Source: Planctomycetota bacterium (GTDB lineage: Bacteria > Planctomycetota > UBA8742 > UBA2392). Taken from it: a stretch of DNA of 50,933 nucleotides. Positions 41,089 through 48,868 of this stretch are shown piece by piece. How positions within the stretch are numbered: the stretch's first letter is position 1; every line of letters starts with the position of its first letter. The notes beneath the pieces were generated by a model. The model was not told the origin of the DNA. It was given only the letters and a program-made list of their open reading frames with translations, and did no database searches. The stretch lies in the NCBI GenBank assembly GCA_019186845.1, contig JABARW010000055.1:1-50933 (forward strand). Reading direction: 5' to 3'. A program made the position numbers and the translations under genes.

Positions 41089-42213
41089 TTACCTGGCCAG
41101 TTGCTCAAAGGCGTCGCGCACCCCCGCCTCCAGCCAGTTGCGGCAACGGATAAGCAAGGCGGTGCCCTGTTCGTCCTTCAGCAGGGTGTAGAGGTCAAAG
41201 AGGGTGACCTCCTGCTGGTAGAGCGCGCGCAGGCTCGCCTGAACTTTGGCGGCGTTCACGCCCTGGGGCACAGACAGTTCAAAGATGACGTAGCTCGAGG
41301 CCCCGGCCTTGCGCGCCTCCTCTTCCTGGGTGGCGGCGCGCTCGGCGGCATCTACGGCGCTGTCCAGGAAGGGCGCCAGGCTCTGGGGGACAATACCGAT
41401 CAGCAGGCGGGTGTTGGGCTCCCAGTTCAGGTAGGCGCTGTCGCGGCGCAGCTTCATTTCATCGCAATAGCGGGCCAGAAACGCCTGCAGCGTCTTGGCC
41501 AGATCGTCCAGCCGCACCTTGGCCGCACGCTGATACTCCACCATCCTGGGAATGGCCTTGAGCACGTCAGCCTCGCGCACCAGGGGAAGGATGCGCGCGA
41601 GGTTGGCCGCCTGATCCACCAGCACGATCACTGAACCGTCCTGCGAAACAGTGATGGTGCCGCCCTGCCGCGTCAGCACTTCGCGCAGCAGGCTGACCAC
41701 CGCCGTGGAGTTGTTGCCCTTGAGGCTGACAGCCACGGCGCACCACTCGCTGGGCGAGCGGGCCGGCAGTTCCGCCTCGGGCACCACGGGCGCACTCTCT
41801 GCCACGCTGTAGCTCGCTACGACCTGAAAGGCCCGCGCCTGACCGGCCTCGGGCATCAGCGTCATGGTTGCCTGGGCCAGCGACTTCTGGCAGAGCTCAA
41901 ACAGGGGGCGCTGCGCGGCATCCTTCGCCCCCACCACGGAGAGCTTGGGCACCGTGGAAAGCTGCCGCGCGTCATAGCGCACGGAAACCTGGGCGCGACG
42001 CGCAAACTCCTGCATCAGGTCAAGGCAGCTGAACTCGTAGCTGTTGGCGTCTTCGCCTGACAGGCGCCGGGCCAGGAAGTCCAGCGAGGGCGTCACGCTG
42101 CGCCACTCCGGCAGCTTGGGGGCCGGCCTGGGTTCATCCTGCGAAGAACCATGAACTCCGGCGAGGGCCAGCAACAGCAGCGAAATCACCACACGCGACG
42201 CTGAAAGCTTCAT
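41089..42213 (-). CDS. Exported protein with secretin N-domain-like repeats (B)
   Basis: The 374-residue product has a signal peptide (MKLSASRVVISLLLLALAGVHG) and then domains built like the N0/N1 domains of secretins. One has YEFSCLDLMQEFARRAQVSVRYD; another has SEWCAVAVSLKGNNSTAVVSLLREVLTRQGGTITVSQDGSVIVLVDQAANLARILPLVREAD, matching the KH-like N1 fold in which a strand, a helix, GT-I-x-x-x-x-x-G-x-VIV and a final helix recur. There is no secretin beta-domain. GGAG six bases before ATG 42213 decides the start. It shares the P-x-EW-x-x-x-x-V element and domain order with the next upstream gene, suggesting an old duplication. Confidence 0.72.
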   Translation of the reverse strand: MKLSASRVVISLLLLALAGVHGSSQDEPRPAPKLPEWRSVTPSLDFLARRLSGEDANSYEFSCLDLMQEFARRAQVSVRYDARQLSTVPKLSVVGAKDAAQRPLFELCQKSLAQATMTLMPEAGQARAFQVVASYSVAESAPVVPEAELPARSPSEWCAVAVSLKGNNSTAVVSLLREVLTRQGGTITVSQDGSVIVLVDQAANLARILPLVREADVLKAIPRMVEYQRAAKVRLDDLAKTLQAFLARYCDEMKLRRDSAYLNWEPNTRLLIGIVPQSLAPFLDSAVDAAERAATQEEEARKAGASSYVIFELSVPQGVNAAKVQASLRALYQQEVTLFDLYTLLKDEQGTALLIRCRNWLEAGVRDAFEQLAR

Positions 42214-42284
42214 AAGCATCTCCAATAGAACCGGCGCGGTCTTGCGCGCCGGAACATTGTGCCAAGTGCGCCCATGCTTGCGCG

Positions 42285-43169
42285 CTATTTCATGGATGCC
42301 AGGGCCTGGGCCACCAGCGTGTGATCCTGCGGGCTCGCGGCCACAATGAGGCGGTTGCCCGCCAGGCTGCCGTAGCTCGTCACGCGCGGCTGGTGGCGGG
42401 TGGTAACCGTCACCCGCGTCTCAATGTTCTGCACCTCCGTGACTTCGCCGGGAAAGAGGCTGCCCAGCAGGGCCCGGGCACTGTCAGCCTTGACGCCATC
42501 GGGCAGGTCATAGGTGCGCACCATCTGGCCCGCCGCGGCCGGCTTGTCCATCTCGCGCAGCAGCCGGGCGGCCGTGCGAACGCGCTCGGCTCGCCCCGTC
42601 AGCACCGCACCGCTTTCGTGCCCCACAACTGTCATGTCCGCGCCGCGATAGAGGGACAGCGCACTGGAGGCAGCCCGCGGCGAAAGATGAACAAAACTCG
42701 CGCTGAACGTTACCCACTCGGCGGGGTGCATGGCGCCCAATTCCGCTTCGCCCACCATGATCGCAAAGGATGCGGCTTCTTCGATGCGTGCCACTTTGGC
42801 GCTGCCCGTGGTGAAACCCACCAGGGTCATACCCTGCCCGCCCAGCAGCTCGCCCGTGTAAGCGGCCAGCTCGGCGTTGGAAAGCGTCATGCCGGTATCC
42901 GGTGCGATGTAGCTCAGGGTGGTGCGCCTCGCTTCCATCGCGTCGGCCGAGAATGACACACGCAGGCCCGTGGCGTTGGCCAGGCCGCCCAGCAGGTCAT
43001 CCAGCGAGACGGTCCCGCGCCCCGTGACCTTCCAGCCGGTCTTGCCGTCCACGGTGACGACTTCAAAAGGCAAGTTGGCCGTGCCGCGTCCAAACGTGGG
43101 GCGCTCCTGCGCCCAGGTCAATGACAGGGCCAGGCCCAGCACCAGCACAGCGGCAAACAAACGAGTCAT
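42285..43169 (-). CDS. Exported protein with secretin N-domain-like repeats (A)
   Basis: The 294-residue protein has a signal peptide (TRLFAAVLVLGLALSLTWAQ). N0-like wording follows (GTVSLDDLLGGLANATGLRVSFSADAM). Then come two N1-like repeats, AEWVTFSASFVHLSPRAASSALSLYRGADMTVVGHESGAVLTGRAERVRTAARLLREMD and MVRTYDLPDGVKADSARALLGSLFPGE, ending NRLIVAASPQDHTLVAQALASM. This is the secretin N-domain pattern, without the pore-forming part. GGAG seven bases before ATG 43169 fixes the start. It is the first gene of the minus-strand cluster; 71 bases separate it from its likely paralogue. Confidence 0.75.
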   Translation of the reverse strand: MTRLFAAVLVLGLALSLTWAQERPTFGRGTANLPFEVVTVDGKTGWKVTGRGTVSLDDLLGGLANATGLRVSFSADAMEARRTTLSYIAPDTGMTLSNAELAAYTGELLGGQGMTLVGFTTGSAKVARIEEAASFAIMVGEAELGAMHPAEWVTFSASFVHLSPRAASSALSLYRGADMTVVGHESGAVLTGRAERVRTAARLLREMDKPAAAGQMVRTYDLPDGVKADSARALLGSLFPGEVTEVQNIETRVTVTTRHQPRVTSYGSLAGNRLIVAASPQDHTLVAQALASMK

Positions 43170-43369
43170 GGTTAGCTCCGGGGTCAGGTGCGCGATCTGG
43201 GGGCTGCCAAGCAACCTGCGGTTATGGCCAGGGCGCTGCCCGGCTGCGACGGCCACAGGGAGGCTGGATCAGCTCCTGAGTTTCAACGCCGTGGACCCTT
43301 GAGCGTTGGCGCTAAACGGGAATGCCATGGGTGGCGGGCCATGGCGCTTCGTGGCACACTCTGCCGCTG

Positions 43370-43458
43370 GGCCGAGTGGCGGAATCGGCAGACGCAGGGG
43401 ACTTAAAATCCCTTGAGGGGTTTCCCTCGTGCGGGTTCAAGTCCCGCCTCGGCCACCA
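43370..43458 (+). tRNA. tRNA-Leu (anticodon TAA)
   Basis: The 89-base gene has a perfect 7-bp acceptor stem (GGCCGAG with CTCGGCC), a D arm starting TGGCGGAATCGGCAGACGC, an anticodon arm GGGGA-CTTAAAA-TCCC giving TAA, a long class II variable arm (TTGAGGGGTTTCCCTCG) and a T arm CGGGTTCAAGTCCCG. Discriminator A and CCA are encoded (43455-43458). UAA anticodon reads UUA and UUG leucine codons. The next protein gene starts only five bases after the CCA. Confidence 0.96.
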
Positions 43459-43463
43459 ATTGC

Positions 43464-44636
43464 ATGAAGCTGACCATTCCCGAACTTGCGCTGGTGGTGC
43501 TGATCGGGCCCGACAGCCCGGCACGCCGCAAGTTCATGGAACGCAACTTCAGGCCCGATGAAGTCTTCGAGGCCGACCTGCCCATCCTTGAGGCGCGCCT
43601 CGAAGCCGGCCGCTTCACCGTGGTGGGCGGGGAGAACGCCAGCGTACAGGATCGGGCCGGCTTCCACACGCTGTGCCGCCGCCAGTATGTCGAGCCCGTG
43701 GCGATTCTGTTTGACCTTCCCGCGCGGCCTGGCGAGGACCATCGCCAGCTGGCCGCCCGAAGGCAAAAAGCCCTGGATCGCGAGGGCTTTCATCGCGCCT
43801 TTCTCATCGATTCCGAGGCCCAGGCCACCAGCGCGCAGGTAGAGCGTGCCCCCCTGCCTGCGCGCCGCCCCGAGCTCTCTGGCCCCTTTGACATCATCGG
43901 CGACATTCACGGCTGTTTTGACGAGCTTCAGGAACTGCTGACATGGCTGGGCTATCTGCCCGCGCGCAACGAGAAGGGCCAGGAGGTCCTGCGACATCCC
44001 GCCGGGCGCAAAGCCGTGTTTCTTGGCGACCTGGTAGACCGTGGTCCGTGCGTGGTCGAGGTCCTGCGGCTGGTCATGGCCATGTGCGCCGAGGGCAGCC
44101 TTTGTGTGCCGGGCAACCACGACGTCAAGTTCGTGCGCAAGCTGCAGGGTCACGACGTCAAAGTGGCCCACGGCCTGGAGCTGTCCCTGGCCCAGCTCAA
44201 CGCCCTGCCGCCCGGCGAACGCCAGGCCACGCAGGCTGCCGTGATCGCCTTCTTTGAGTCCCTGCCATGGCACTACCTGCTGGACCAGGGCCGGCTGGTG
44301 GTCGCCCACGCGGGGCTCAAGGAACCCATGCATGGTCGCGCGGGCGGCCGCGTCAAGGAGTTCGCCCTCTTTGGCGAAACCACAGGCGAAACGGACGACT
44401 ACGGCCTGCCGGTGCGCCTGAACTGGGCGCAAAGCTACGAAGGCAAACCCCTGGTCGTTTACGGGCACACGGCCATCAAGGAGCCGGCCTGGCTCAACAA
44501 CACGGTCTGTGTCGACACAGGCTGTGTGTTCGGCGGCAGGCTCACGGCCTTGAGATATCCCGAGCGCGAGGTCGTGCAGGTAAAGGCGCGGCGGGTTCAC
44601 TACCCTTCGCGCAAACCCCTCGGCGGCTCAGGCTGA
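43464..44636 (+). CDS. Pnkp-like protein: degenerate kinase domain plus metallophosphatase
   Basis: The 390-residue protein matches the first two domains of bacterial polynucleotide kinase-phosphatase (Pnkp), an RNA end-healing enzyme. The opening KLTIPELALVVLIGP is typical. The P-loop reads GPDSPARRKF where GPSGSGKST is expected, and the following helical part is much shorter, so kinase activity is probably lost. The phosphatase is intact: FDIIGDIHGCFDEL (Asp147, His149), FLGDLVDRGP, PGNHD, VVAHAGL and VYGHTAI. The C-terminal ligase domain is absent. ATG 43464 lies five bases after tRNA-Leu, with no ribosome-binding site, so it is probably read from tRNA-linked transcripts. No Hen1 is nearby. 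Confidence 0.85.
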   Translation: MKLTIPELALVVLIGPDSPARRKFMERNFRPDEVFEADLPILEARLEAGRFTVVGGENASVQDRAGFHTLCRRQYVEPVAILFDLPARPGEDHRQLAARRQKALDREGFHRAFLIDSEAQATSAQVERAPLPARRPELSGPFDIIGDIHGCFDELQELLTWLGYLPARNEKGQEVLRHPAGRKAVFLGDLVDRGPCVVEVLRLVMAMCAEGSLCVPGNHDVKFVRKLQGHDVKVAHGLELSLAQLNALPPGERQATQAAVIAFFESLPWHYLLDQGRLVVAHAGLKEPMHGRAGGRVKEFALFGETTGETDDYGLPVRLNWAQSYEGKPLVVYGHTAIKEPAWLNNTVCVDTGCVFGGRLTALRYPEREVVQVKARRVHYPSRKPLGGSG

Positions 44637-44663
44637 CAGCAGCGAGTCCCTGCCCCGCCAAAC

Positions 44664-44693
44664 GAAAGAGCGCGGGTCTCCCCGCGCCCTTTC
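44664..44693. terminator. Bidirectional terminator hairpin between the Pnkp-like and NmrA-like genes
   Basis: GAAAGAGCGCGGG (44664-44676) pairs with CCCGCGCCCTTTC (44681-44693) around TCTC, with one A-C mismatch. The A/T-rich stem base gives a T run on both strands, so it can end both convergent transcripts. Confidence 0.75.
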
Positions 44694-44707
44694 AACTTGC
44701 GGCCGCC

Positions 44708-45562
44708 CTACTTGAAGGCAGCGGCGTTCTGCTGCGCCCAATCGTCAAAGGTCGTCGGGTCCTTGCCGCCGACTTCCTTGACGACGTCCGTGACCTTGTC
44801 GGCCTTGTTGTTGGCCCAGTCGTCATAGAGGTCAAGGAGGCCCTGGGCCAGCCACTCACTCATGCCCATGCTCAGCATCGCCTTCTTGGCTTCTGCTGCG
44901 GGAACATCCACATACTTGATGGCCTTGCCCACGGCAGCGGAAAGCTTTTCGGCGTAGTCGCCATAGCTCAGAGCTTCGGGGCCCGTAATGTTGTAAGCCT
45001 TCGATGAGTGCCCCTTGCCCGTCAGCACCCCCACCGCCACCGCGGCGATGTCCGCCGGGTCCACGGCCGCAATCTTGCCCTGCTTCATGGGCGCGTAGAA
45101 GGCGCCCTGGCTCTTGATGGAGCCGGCAAACATCAGGAAGTTCGACATGAAGGCGTGCGGGCGAATGATCGTGTAGGGCACGCCGATCTTGCGCACGTTT
45201 ACTTCGCAGTAGCCCTGGGCCTTGGCGAGCAGGCTCTTGTGTTCTGTGGCCGCGCCGAAGGCTGAAAGCTTGACGATGTGCTTGAGGCCGCACTTCTTGG
45301 CGGCCTTGAGCGCGTTCATTTCCTGCTCGGCCATGTTGGCCGAAGCCACGGTAAGCAGGAAGAGCTTCTCGCAGCCGGCCATGGCCTTCTCGATGGTTTC
45401 GGTCTTGCCGAGGTCGCCCTGGACGACATCGACATTGGGGCCCTTGAGGCCCGCGCCCTTCTTGGCATCACGCACAAAGGCGCGAACCTTGACACCCTTG
45501 TCCGCCAACTGACGAATCACGTGGCCACTGATATTGCCGGTCGCGCCGGTTACGAGAATCAT
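44708..45562 (-). CDS. NmrA-like / atypical SDR NAD(P)-binding oxidoreductase
   Basis: The 284-residue protein opens with MILVTGATGNISGHVIRQLADKG, a Rossmann loop of the atypical short-chain dehydrogenase type (GATGxxG), and has VRAFVRD, VQGDLGK, SAFGA, YTIIRPHAFMSNF and DIAAVAVGVLTG. This is the NmrA/QorB (quinone oxidoreductase 2) group, which includes reductases and redox-sensing regulators; the Tyr-x-x-x-Lys pair of classical SDRs is not obvious. GGAG lies before the ATG, and TATAGA at 45601-45606 (minus strand) is a likely -10 about 32 bases before it. The gene is thus probably expressed alone. Confidence 0.85.
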   Translation of the reverse strand: MILVTGATGNISGHVIRQLADKGVKVRAFVRDAKKGAGLKGPNVDVVQGDLGKTETIEKAMAGCEKLFLLTVASANMAEQEMNALKAAKKCGLKHIVKLSAFGAATEHKSLLAKAQGYCEVNVRKIGVPYTIIRPHAFMSNFLMFAGSIKSQGAFYAPMKQGKIAAVDPADIAAVAVGVLTGKGHSSKAYNITGPEALSYGDYAEKLSAAVGKAIKYVDVPAAEAKKAMLSMGMSEWLAQGLLDLYDDWANNKADKVTDVVKEVGGKDPTTFDDWAQQNAAAFK

Positions 45563-45637
45563 GCTCGCTCCTGTGGATGATGGGTATTGCGTCGCCAGAC
45601 TCTATAGGCGCGGCGCGGCAAAGCAAGTGGGCCACAT

Positions 45638-45958
45638 TCAGCCGCGCGCGCTCCAGGGCCAGCGAAAGGCCTCAACGGGGTCGTAGCCGCCGCCGCCCCA
45701 GGGCTGGCAGCGCATGAGGCGCAGCAGGCCGATAACCAGGCCCTGAAAAAGGCCGCGCCTCACAATGGCCTGGAACATGTACTCGCTGCACGTGGGCTCA
45801 AAGCGGCACAAGCGCGGCAGCAGGGGGCTGAGGGCGCGCTTGTACAGCCAGATAAGTGCCAGGAAGGGGACCAGCCGCCAGGCCCAGAGCCGGCGCCACC
45901 GGCCCTCGGCCTTCAGGGCGCCGGCAAAATCCAGGGGCTCGTGGGCGTGGCTGCACAC
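45638..45958 (-). CDS. yidD: Membrane protein insertion efficiency factor YidD
   Basis: YidD is a small inner-membrane-associated protein that helps YidC insert membrane proteins. The 106-residue product has a hydrophobic/amphipathic segment (LVPFLALIWLYKRALSPLLP), then the signature CRFEPTCSEYMFQAIVRRGLFQG and RLMRCQPWGGGGYDPV. These Cys positions define the family. I set the start at GTG 45958, two bases after the SPFH stop; the frame stays open upstream into that gene, but homology does not. The leading residues before the family core are unusual and longer than in E. coli. It is not next to rnpA, rpmH or yidC, its common partners. Confidence 0.88.
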   Translation of the reverse strand: MCSHAHEPLDFAGALKAEGRWRRLWAWRLVPFLALIWLYKRALSPLLPRLCRFEPTCSEYMFQAIVRRGLFQGLVIGLLRLMRCQPWGGGGYDPVEAFRWPWSARG

Positions 45959-45960
45959 GG

Positions 45961-46899
45961 TTACTTCTTCTCGTCGTCGTCGAGGCCAAGCTGCATCAGG
46001 ATGCTGCCGTTTCCGCCCATGACCTTGGGCATGACGCCGTCCCATTTCTCGAGGAAGCGCCACTTGAGCAGGGTGGTGGTGATGCTTGCGGCCAGGGCCT
46101 TCTGGGCCTCGGCCTCGGCGGTGGCCTGAATCTTGGTGCGTTCGGCCTCGGCCTCGGCGCTGATGCGGGTGCGGTAGGCCTGGGCGTCGGTTTCAAACTG
46201 CTGGGCCTGTTTCTTGGCCTCGGCCTCGACGATCTGCTGCTGGGCCTGGATCTTCTTGCGCTTGAGTTCGTTCTCCTCCTGCTGCGCGCGCTGTTCGGCG
46301 ACCTGCTTGGCTTCGATGGCCTGGTTGAAAGTGGCGTCGAAGTCGAAGTTGGTGATGCTGACCTCGACCACGACCAGCCCGGAGTCGGCCAGCTCCTTCT
46401 TGATCTGCTCGGTAATCAGAAGCTTGGCCTCGGCGCGCTGACGGATCAGGTTTTCCGCCGAGAACTTGGCCGTGACCGCCTTGGTGATTTCGGCGATGCG
46501 CGGGCGCATCAGCACCCGCTCCCAGTCCAGGTTGTCCGCGCCGATCTTCTTGTAGAGCTGGGCGACCTTGCCGGGCTCAGGGTAGTAGTTAACGGCAATC
46601 GTAGTCTGCACCTGCTGAAGGTCAAAGCTGGCCGCCGCCACGCGCTCTTCGACCACCACCTGCCGCACGTTGATGTTCTCAACGTCGGCCCAGGGCGCCT
46701 TGAGGTGGAAGCCTTCCTCCAGCGGGCTGTCCGCGACATCGCCAAACACCTTGTAGACGCCACGGGTGCCGGCATCCACCACCGCGTAGAAGCTGCTGAC
46801 AAACGCGATGACGACAAAGAACAGGACCACGGCAACCACGCCGCCCACAATCAGCTTCACGGGCGGCTTTCCGGGCTCATAGCGCGATGGAGTGGACAT
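45961..46899 (-). CDS. SPFH/Band 7 (prohibitin-like) membrane protein
   Basis: The 312-residue protein has one N-terminal membrane helix (VKLIVGGVVAVVLFFVVIAFVSSF), then an SPFH domain (VDAGTRGVYKVFGDV, EEGFHLKAPWADVENINVRQ, NYYPEPGKVAQLYKKIG, ADSGLVVVEVSITNFDF), and a long Ala/Glu/Gln-rich helix (EAEAKKQAQQFETDAQAYRTRISAEAEAERTK) typical of prohibitins and flotillins. Prohibitin-type proteins form ring-like membrane scaffolds and control proteases such as FtsH. The order GVxxVFG and the exact length fit the prohibitin group (PF01145). ATG 46899 has AGGGAAG just upstream. yidD follows its stop by two bases, so both act in membrane quality or insertion, as an inference. Confidence 0.9.
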   Translation of the reverse strand: MSTPSRYEPGKPPVKLIVGGVVAVVLFFVVIAFVSSFYAVVDAGTRGVYKVFGDVADSPLEEGFHLKAPWADVENINVRQVVVEERVAAASFDLQQVQTTIAVNYYPEPGKVAQLYKKIGADNLDWERVLMRPRIAEITKAVTAKFSAENLIRQRAEAKLLITEQIKKELADSGLVVVEVSITNFDFDATFNQAIEAKQVAEQRAQQEENELKRKKIQAQQQIVEAEAKKQAQQFETDAQAYRTRISAEAEAERTKIQATAEAEAQKALAASITTTLLKWRFLEKWDGVMPKVMGGNGSILMQLGLDDDEKK

Positions 46900-46912
46900 G
46901 TCTCTTCCCTTT

Positions 46913-47101
46913 CTAGCCATTCAGATGACGAAGCGCCTCAGCTGGGTTGAACGGTTCAAGGCCCCCGGCGTCAAACAGCCCGCAGCGGATGCCTGCGGCC
47001 TCGCAACGGGCCTCCATTTCGCAGGCAAAGCCGCGATACATGGCCTTGCCGCGCGGCAGGACCTCCCCCGTGAACTGCACCTGCACGGGGTCTTCAGCCA
47101 T
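46913..47101 (-). CDS. Small hypothetical protein between lysC and the SPFH gene
   Basis: This 62-residue ORF is not recognised. Its TAG lies 13 bases before the SPFH ATG, at a spacing normal for operon partners. The sequence (MAEDPVQVQFTGEVLPRGKAMYRGFACEMEARCEAAGI and following) reads as soluble, with two Cys in a possible pair and a C-terminal helix. No strong ribosome-binding site is seen before ATG 47101; a GTG at 47128 in the same frame would add nine residues. It could be spurious, but no gene lies opposite it. Confidence 0.42.
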   Translation of the reverse strand: MAEDPVQVQFTGEVLPRGKAMYRGFACEMEARCEAAGIRCGLFDAGGLEPFNPAEALRHLNG

Positions 47102-47251
47102 GGGGCAATCAAGCTCAAACCAGTTCACAGGCGGTATTGTTGCGGCGTCCTGGCGCTTCGCCACTCCAAAATGCCGCCGCAGTTGTAGCGTCGTGCGCGC
47201 CGTTCTGCGGCATCGGCACTCTGTCGATGCCGCGCGGCCCAATCCAGCCCC

Positions 47252-48577
47252 CTACGACTCGAACAGGGCCCGGTGCAGCGCCGGGATGGCGGCCTTGATG
47301 TCGTCGTCGGCAATCAGCAGGCTCAAGTTGATCTTGTTGGCGCCCTGGGAAATCATCTCCACGTTCACCTCGGCGTCGCGCAGGGCCGCGAAAATCCGCG
47401 CCCCGATGCCGCGCTGGTACTTCACGTTCTTGCCCACGATGCAGACAATCGTGCGATCGGTAGTGATGGTGACGCGGCCGAACTGCTCGAGCTCTTTGAC
47501 GGCGGCATTGAGCTTGTCCAGTTCGGCGCAGGTCATGGAAACGCTGATCTCGCTCGTGGTCACCATGTCGATGTCCACGCCGTGGCGCCCCATCACGTCA
47601 AAGACCTTGGCCAGGAAGCCGGGCTGGCCCAGCATGCGCTCGCTTTCGATCGTGACGACGCACTGGCTTTCCTTGTAGGCGATGCTGGTGACGGGGCGTT
47701 CGTCAGCGCTGCCGTCCTGCGTGATCACCGTGCCGGGGTGGTCGGGCCGGTTGGTGTTGAGCACCCGCACCGGAATGTTGTGCGTAACGGCAGGCAGCAG
47801 GGTACTGGGGTGCAGCACGCGCCCGCCGTAGTAGGCCAGTTCGCTTGCTTCGGCAAAACTCATGAACGGAATGCTTCTGGCCTGGGGAATCACGCTGGGG
47901 TCAGCGGTCATCACGCCGTCGGTGTCGGTCCAGATTTCGCATTCCTCGGCGTCAATGGCGCTGGCGACGAGCGTGGCCGTAAAATCGCTGCCGTTGCGGC
48001 CCACGGTGGTCCAGTCGCCCGCAGGCGTCTTGCCGATGAAGCCGGTGATGATGGGAACCGTGTTCTTGGGCACGCGCTTGTCGAACTCGGCCTTGAAGCC
48101 GGCTTCCCAGCCCTTGATGGGCCGAGCCTGGCCAAACTTGTCGTCGGTGATGAAGCCCAGCTCGTTGATGTCGTAGGCCTCGGCGCGAATGCCGTGGCGC
48201 GTGAAGAAGTCCGCAATGACGCGGCAGCTCATGCGCTCGCCAAAGCCCGAAAGGTAGTCGTTGCTGCGCGCGCTGTACTCGCGCACCAGGGCGATGCCTC
48301 TGAGCAGGTCTTCGATCTCGCGGAAGTGGGCGTTGAGCATGTAGTCCTTGCAGCCGCACTGCACGAGGACTTCTTTCTGGCGGTTGATGACAGGCGAGGC
48401 GTCGGGCTTTCCCGCTGCGGCGGCCTTGCCGCAGGCGATCAGGGCGTTGGTAATGCCCTTGTGGGCTGAAGAAACGACCACGGGCTTGCGCGCGAGGCGC
48501 CCCTTTACGATCTCAAACACCTTCTCGATCTGCTTGCCGTCGGCAACGCTTGAACCGCCGAACTTCATGACCAGCAT
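47252..48577 (-). CDS. lysC: Aspartate kinase with tandem ACT domains
   Basis: Aspartate kinase makes aspartyl phosphate, the entry to lysine, threonine and methionine synthesis. The 441-residue chain opens [20 protein letters not shown], and shows [68 protein letters not shown] and [14 protein letters not shown], followed by two ACT domains ([25 protein letters not shown] and [21 protein letters not shown]). It is a monofunctional enzyme of the class with the C-terminal allosteric ACT pair, regulated by lysine or threonine in relatives. It may start at ATG 48577 or 48568. No homoserine dehydrogenase or asd is fused or nearby. No lysine riboswitch is visible upstream. Confidence 0.93.
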   Translation of the reverse strand: MLVMKFGGSSVADGKQIEKVFEIVKGRLARKPVVVSSAHKGITNALIACGKAAAAGKPDASPVINRQKEVLVQCGCKDYMLNAHFREIEDLLRGIALVREYSARSNDYLSGFGERMSCRVIADFFTRHGIRAEAYDINELGFITDDKFGQARPIKGWEAGFKAEFDKRVPKNTVPIITGFIGKTPAGDWTTVGRNGSDFTATLVASAIDAEECEIWTDTDGVMTADPSVIPQARSIPFMSFAEASELAYYGGRVLHPSTLLPAVTHNIPVRVLNTNRPDHPGTVITQDGSADERPVTSIAYKESQCVVTIESERMLGQPGFLAKVFDVMGRHGVDIDMVTTSEISVSMTCAELDKLNAAVKELEQFGRVTITTDRTIVCIVGKNVKYQRGIGARIFAALRDAEVNVEMISQGANKINLSLLIADDDIKAAIPALHRALFES

Positions 48578-48639
48578 GGCTTCACACCGGGCCTTTCGCC
48601 CCTTGAACTGTTCCGGCTCTTGCTCGCCCCTGACTGGTA

Positions 48640-48667
48640 AAGATAGGACCGCCAGAAAGAGCAGCAA
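48640..48667 (-). promoter_or_regulatory. Putative promoter for lysC
   Basis: On the minus strand TTGCTG (48662-48667) and TATCTT (48640-48645) are separated by 16 bases. The start site would be near 48633, giving a leader of about 56 bases to ATG 48577. Matches are partial (three and four of six). Confidence 0.3.
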
Positions 48668-48691
48668 AACCAGGCGCCAGCAAAGCGACCG

Positions 48692-48707
48692 CCTCGAACC
48701 TTCGAGG
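48692..48707. promoter_or_regulatory. Perfect palindrome in the lysC / ftsB-like divergent region
   Basis: CCTCGAA (48692-48698) and TTCGAGG (48701-48707) are perfect reverse complements separated by CC. The loop is too short for an RNA hairpin, so a DNA-binding site is more likely. It lies upstream of the candidate lysC -35, in a 291-base region that otherwise shows no gene. Confidence 0.35.
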
Positions 48708-48868
48708 GCGGGTTACTTTCGCTTTCGCTGGCTTGTCATGGTCTTTGCCCGAGGGCGGCCTTGCGCAATGCACCTTGCGGGGCGGGAAGATAGTCACCAA
48801 CCTTCCTGCCTGCAAGGGCCTCACTTCAGTTCACTCCTCCAACATCCGATAGTCTGGCAGGAGAACCC

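Noticed and set aside
40918..41634. Plus-strand open frame across the gap and the secretin-N-domain gene
   Set aside because: It mostly lies opposite a gene with a good start and signal peptide, and its own start region has no ribosome-binding site.
48578..48868. Lysine riboswitch upstream of lysC
   Set aside because: The leader predicted from the candidate promoter is only about 56 bases, and the conserved lysine-box wording is not seen.
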